6,794 bases of DNA from Candidatus Adlerbacteria bacterium RIFCSPHIGHO2_02_FULL_54_18 (GTDB lineage: Bacteria; Patescibacteriota; Minisyncoccia; Phycocordibacterales; SBAW01), in assembly GCA_001775445.1 (NCBI GenBank), contig MEWV01000010.1, forward strand, positions 1-6,794, given 5' to 3'. Positions within the stretch are counted from its first letter, which is position 1, and every line of letters begins with the position of its first letter. Positions 4,574 through 6,794 of the stretch are shown piece by piece. The notes beneath the pieces are model-generated. The model ran no database searches. It saw only the letters and a program-made list of their open reading frames with translations, and was not told where the DNA came from. The position numbers and the translations under genes were made by a program.

Positions 4574-6010
4574 TTCCTTTTCTTCGGCCGCCGCCTTTGT
4601 CCCTTTGGCCTCCTCTCCTATAGTTCGGAGTGCTTGATCCTCCATGTGCAGCAGCTCCCCCGCCCTACCCTCCAGGTAGTCTGCAGTATTCTTGGCCGGA
4701 TCTTCCAGAACCTCCTCTAGTAAGACGTGCAATGTCCACCCTATCCGGGGCCCCGGCCCCTCCCCCATCTCTATAATCCTCCGCCCGTCTATTTTGAGCA
4801 TTCCTACTGAAATAGGGTCCCGCAGGGCCTGCTCTATCATCGCCTGGTACTTGCGGAGTCGGAAGGGCTGCTCCTTTGGTCGCCCCGTGCCTATCCGGTC
4901 GCATATGCGCAGGTTTATAAGATCCCAAATATGTTCCGCACCCACGTTGGTGATTATGCGGCGCACCGCCGAGAGTGTAACGACCGCCGGGTCGCTAAAG
5001 AACATATGCCAGCGTACCAAAGAAGAGGCCTTATCTATTGTTTCACGTGAAAATTTGAGGTTTTCAAGTATCTTTTTGGTCATCCGGGCTCCCACCACGT
5101 CGTGGCCGTGGAAGGTCCAGTCCCGCTTCTCCTCCGACCAGCGGCGGGAGGCCGGTTTACCCACGTCGTGGAAGAGGCCGGAGAGCCGGACTATAAAATC
5201 CCAGTCCTTGTCGGCCGCGTGCTGGGCTGTGCGGAGGTTGTGCTCAAAAACATCAAAACTATGCGCCTGATTTTGCTCTACCCCCACGCCCAGTTCGAGC
5301 TCGGGAGCTATGTAGCGCAAAATACCCAACTCGTGGCTTAAAACAAGAGTTCTTTTGATATGAGGTGAGTTGATTATCCTGACAAACTCGTCCCGGATAC
5401 GCTCTTTGGATATCTTTTCCAGCTGGGCGGCCGAGTCGCGCATCGCTCTCCTTGTCCGCGGTTCCAACTCAAAGTCCAATTCGGCAGAAATCCGCACTGC
5501 GCGCATAATCCGGAGCGCATCTTCCCCAAAACGTGCCACAGGGTCCCCCACGGCCCGTATAAGACGCGCCTCGAGGTCCTTTATGCCGCCGTAGAGGTCG
5601 AGTAGTTGTCCTTTAGAGGCGCTATAGGCCATCGCGTTTATGGTAAAGTCGCGCCGCTTCAAATCATCTTCGATATGAGGGCTAAATTGCACGCTGTCGG
5701 GCCGTCTGGCATCGCTATACTCCCCCTCCAGGCGGTAAGGTGTGACCTCTATCACCTTTAGCCGCTCGTCTTCGGTAGCGTCGTTTACTACACCTACTGT
5801 GCCGAACTCATTGGTGTAGTAGGTATGCTCAAATATGCCCTGTATCTTCTCGGGAGCGGCATTGGTGGTCACGTCCCAGTCCTTTGGCGTGCGGCCTAAG
5901 AACAGGTCGCGGACGCACCCCCCTACTATCCAGGCCTCAAAACCGGCTTTTTCGAGGGTGTTGGTGACCTGCGCTACCTCTGCAGGTATTTTGCTGGGGC
6001 GTATTTCCAT
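4538..6010 (-). CDS. cca: CCA tRNA nucleotidyltransferase with HD domain (class II, bacterial type)
   Basis: This 490-residue enzyme adds CCA to tRNA 3' ends using CTP and ATP in the cytoplasm. Residues about 23-150 form the nucleotidyltransferase head: GGCVRDLFLGR (30-40), the metal-binding DWD (D44, D46), a further carboxylate E88 in VIEVTPYR, and RRDFTINAMAY (119-129). EDALRIMR (163-170) is the base-recognition motif EDxxRxxR. An HD domain follows, with H257 and H281-D282 in FHDVGKP and H301/H303. The C-terminus is an extended, Lys/Glu-rich tail. It is longer than typical enzymes of about 400 residues. Start: the frame stays open to 6091, but that extension is the antisense-free read-through of tRNA-Gly. 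The ATG at 6010 lies 24 bases after the tRNA and precedes the conserved domain, without a Shine-Dalgarno site. The gene is probably co-transcribed with tRNA-Gly, which needs its product. A parS-like site lies inside (5039-5054). Confidence 0.96.
   Translation of the reverse strand: MEIRPSKIPAEVAQVTNTLEKAGFEAWIVGGCVRDLFLGRTPKDWDVTTNAAPEKIQGIFEHTYYTNEFGTVGVVNDATEDERLKVIEVTPYRLEGEYSDARRPDSVQFSPHIEDDLKRRDFTINAMAYSASKGQLLDLYGGIKDLEARLIRAVGDPVARFGEDALRIMRAVRISAELDFELEPRTRRAMRDSAAQLEKISKERIRDEFVRIINSPHIKRTLVLSHELGILRYIAPELELGVGVEQNQAHSFDVFEHNLRTAQHAADKDWDFIVRLSGLFHDVGKPASRRWSEEKRDWTFHGHDVVGARMTKKILENLKFSRETIDKASSLVRWHMFFSDPAVVTLSAVRRIITNVGAEHIWDLINLRICDRIGTGRPKEQPFRLRKYQAMIEQALRDPISVGMLKIDGRRIIEMGEGPGPRIGWTLHVLLEEVLEDPAKNTADYLEGRAGELLHMEDQALRTIGEEAKGTKAAAEEKEIKDIHNKYFVD
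5039..5054. promoter_or_regulatory. parS-like ParB binding site inside cca
   Basis: TGTTTCACGTGAAAAT matches the widely conserved parS consensus TGTTTCACGTGAAACA at 14 of 16 positions, with the complete central GTTTCACGTGAAA. It encodes the FSRET residues of the CCA-adding enzyme. It is one of three such sites in this window. Confidence 0.75.
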
Positions 6011-6034
6011 AGTGTGATTAAGTAAACGAAGTAG

Positions 6035-6105
6035 TGCGGATACGGGGAATCGAACCCCGATCTCGTCCTTGGCAAGGACGTGTTCTACCACTAAACCATA
6101 TCCGC
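6035..6105 (-). tRNA. tRNA-Gly (anticodon GCC)
   Basis: This is a 71-base cloverleaf on the minus strand. The acceptor GCGGATA pairs with TATCCGC, followed by discriminator A. The D arm is GTTT/GAAC with loop AGTGGTA, the anticodon arm is CGTCC/GGACG with loop TTGCCAA (anticodon GCC), the variable loop is four bases, and the T arm is CGGGG/CCCCG with loop TTCGATT. After the discriminator the sequence is CTA, so CCA is not encoded and must be added enzymatically. The cca gene begins 24 bases downstream on the same strand. tRNA-Arg diverges upstream. Confidence 0.97.
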
Positions 6106-6134
6106 AGAGTGATTATTAAGGGGCTTCGCGAATG

Positions 6135-6163
6135 AATATAACACGATTTTCTGATAGGATGAA
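6135..6163 (-). promoter_or_regulatory. Candidate promoter of tRNA-Gly and cca
   Basis: On the minus strand, -10 TATATT (6135-6140) lies about 22 bases before the probable transcript start region and about 30 bases before the tRNA. The -35 at 17 bases (TTCATC, 6158-6163) is poor. The call rests on the -10 and its position. Confidence 0.4.
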
Positions 6164-6186
6164 CTTACGCCTATTTATGGGCGCAG

Positions 6187-6259
6187 GCGCCCGTAGCTCA
6201 ATGGATAGAGTACTTGGCTTCGAACCAAGGGGTTGGGGGTTCGACTCCCTCCGGGCGCA
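6187..6259 (+). tRNA. tRNA-Arg (anticodon TCG)
   Basis: This is a 73-base cloverleaf. The acceptor GCGCCCG (6187-6193) pairs with CGGGCGC (6252-6258), followed by discriminator A. The D stem is GCTC/GAGT with loop AATGGATA, the anticodon stem is CTTGG/CCAAG with loop CTTCGAA (anticodon TCG at 6220-6222), the variable loop is GGGTT, and the T stem is GGGGG/CCCTC with loop TTCGACT. It reads CGN arginine codons, chiefly CGA and CGG. CCA is not encoded (CTA follows the A). The leader carries GGGCGCA (6179-6185), which repeats the tRNA's own last seven bases. Confidence 0.97.
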
Positions 6260-6482
6260 CTAGTAGACAAAAATAGCGGCACAGATGCTCAGAGACATCC
6301 AGGGTGTGGATAGAAAAAAGCCCAAAAATTAAGGAGAAAATCATATTTCTTGTGGATAACTATGGGGATATGTGCACTAAAAGACACTCAGATTGGCACA
6401 AAATGCTGTCCTTCACGACTTTTTGTACTTGAAAGGTTAAAAACGTTTCTTAAGAAACACTTTTAGATGTTACACGTGAACC
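6260..6482. other. AT-rich noncoding region with DnaA-box-like sites, possible origin-proximal segment
   Basis: No gene is visible. On the minus strand there is a perfect DnaA box TTATCCACA (6351-6359), an 8-of-9 match CTATCCACA (6305-6313) and a 7-of-9 match (6363-6371), all in one orientation. A 14-base palindrome and a parS-like site follow. This resembles origin or centromere-associated DNA, but no dnaA, dnaN or AT-rich unwinding repeat array is in view. An origin is therefore only a possibility. Confidence 0.4.
6445..6458. repeat. 14-base perfect palindrome GTTTCTTAAGAAAC
   Basis: The arms GTTTC and GAAAC are the same as in the parS core GTTTCACGTGAAAC. Only the central four bases differ (TTAA in place of ACGT). 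It lies nine bases from the parS-like site at 6468-6483 and upstream of yraN, so it is a good candidate binding site for a dimeric protein. Confidence 0.6.
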
Positions 6483-6483
6483 A
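6468..6483. promoter_or_regulatory. parS-like ParB binding site overlapping the yraN start
   Basis: TGTTACACGTGAACCA matches the parS consensus TGTTTCACGTGAAACA at 14 of 16 positions. One mismatch is at the position that varies among known parS sites. Its last base is the A of the yraN ATG, so a bound protein would cover the translation and probably the transcription start region. Confidence 0.65.
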
Positions 6484-6794
6484 TGCCTAGCCCAAAACGA
6501 AAAATAGGTGATATTGGAGAGGAGGTTGCCTGCAAATACCTAGAAACAAAGGGATTTCGGATACTTGAGCGCAATTATCTACGCAAATGGGGAGAGATAG
6601 ATATTGTGGCCGAAAAAGGGAATTTGCTTAGTTTTGTTGAGGTAAAGAGCGTTTCACGTGAATCGGCCTCTTGGCCGATTCACCCTGAGGTTCTGTCGAA
6701 GGGTGCGGGCTACAGACCTGAGGAAAACGTCCATCCGGCCAAGCTCCATCGTCTGCATCGGGCTATCCAGACCTATCTCCTGGATAGAAAGGTT
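6483..6794 (+). CDS. yraN: YraN family (UPF0102) nuclease-fold protein, 3'-truncated by the window edge
   Basis: The visible 104 residues start MPSPKRKIGDIGEEVACKYL. They show the family pattern of an early Glu (E13/E14), GEIDIVA with D40, and FVEVKS with E53 and K55. This is the D-ExK core of the Holliday-junction-resolvase-like and restriction-endonuclease fold. The biochemical role of YraN proteins is poorly defined, and a DNA-processing function is inferred from the fold. GYRPEENVHPAKL follows at 76-88, a recognisable family stretch. Between SRE and GYRPEE, residues about 61-75 (SASWPIHPEVLSKGA) look inserted and are encoded by two palindromes (6658-6683 and 6681-6705). There is no Shine-Dalgarno site, and a parS-like site overlaps the ATG. 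TTAGAT at 6463-6468 could be a -10 box, which would give a near-leaderless mRNA. The frame is open at the right edge. Confidence 0.92.
   Translation, partial: MPSPKRKIGDIGEEVACKYLETKGFRILERNYLRKWGEIDIVAEKGNLLSFVEVKSVSRESASWPIHPEVLSKGAGYRPEENVHPAKLHRLHRAIQTYLLDRKV
6650..6665. promoter_or_regulatory. parS-like ParB binding site inside yraN
   Basis: CGTTTCACGTGAATCG matches the parS consensus at 13 of 16 positions, including GTTTCACGTGAA in full. It encodes VSRES of YraN. Its right half is shared with the adjoining 11-bp hairpin. Confidence 0.6.
6658..6683. repeat. Perfect 11-bp inverted repeat inside yraN
   Basis: GTGAATCGGCC (6658-6668) pairs with GGCCGATTCAC (6673-6683) around a TCTT loop. 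It overlaps the parS-like site on its left and the next palindrome on its right, and lies in the apparent in-frame insertion. Confidence 0.7.
6681..6705. repeat. Palindromic repeat of the CCCTTCGACA...CTCAGGG type inside yraN
   Basis: The six-base arms CACCCT (6681-6686) and AGGGTG (6700-6705) enclose a core that reads CTTCGACAGAACCTCAG on the minus strand. This is a relative of the element in xth (977-995), sharing TTCGACA and CTCA. It is in frame and encodes part of HPEVLSKG. Confidence 0.65.

Noticed and set aside
6011..6091. Upstream extension of cca to an ATG at 6091
   Set aside because: The added 27 residues are a translation of the tRNA-Gly gene itself. The conserved protein begins after ATG 6010.
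1..6794. CRISPR array or rRNA genes
   Set aside because: No regularly spaced direct repeats and no rRNA-like conserved segments were seen.
1..6794. Alternative genetic code with TGA as a sense codon
   Set aside because: TGA ends the recombinase, ExoIII and the 85-residue gene at the expected places, and no TGA interrupts conserved motifs.

Overview
The window looks like chromosomal DNA from a small-genome bacterium of the candidate phyla radiation (Patescibacteria, most likely Parcubacteria-like). This is an inference from gene style, not a proven placement. The supporting signs are a TrmB-type regulator, a YraN with a GYRPEENVHP stretch, several starts without a Shine-Dalgarno sequence, and tRNA genes with no encoded CCA. 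TGA ends at least three genes here, so the code appears standard.

Layout, left to right. Positions 1-1349 (+) hold the C-terminal part of a Xer-type tyrosine recombinase, followed one base later by exodeoxyribonuclease III (xth). Positions 1350-2562 hold an AT-richer Fic-family AMP-transferase gene. It is followed directly by a second, orphan copy of the 3' end of an xth gene, so the Fic segment is bracketed by a roughly 21-base direct repeat. Positions 2571-3374 (-) hold two small unrecognised genes, each with a strong ribosome binding site. The upstream one has a good promoter and the downstream one a good terminator. Positions 3435-4267 (+) hold a TrmB-like regulator, divergent from the small genes and followed by two palindromes, at least one of them a clear terminator. 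Positions 4268-4537 are noncoding, with a fourfold AAAGGACA repeat and DnaA-box-like sites. Positions 4538-6010 (-) hold the CCA-adding enzyme, immediately downstream of tRNA-Gly(GCC) on the same strand. tRNA-Arg(TCG) diverges from tRNA-Gly. Positions 6260-6482 are noncoding with DnaA-box-like sites and palindromes. The window ends inside yraN.

How the parts fit. Most of the genes are DNA- or RNA-maintenance genes: recombinase, AP endonuclease, YraN nuclease-fold protein, tRNAs and the enzyme that adds CCA to them. The most striking signal lies outside the gene list. Three parS-like ParB sites (5039-5054, 6468-6483, 6650-6665) fall within 1.6 kb, two of them inside coding sequence. A related 14-base palindrome and DnaA-box-like 9-mers lie nearby. 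Together they suggest an origin-proximal centromere region. Two palindromic repeats of the TTCGACAAGCTCA type sit in frame inside xth and yraN.
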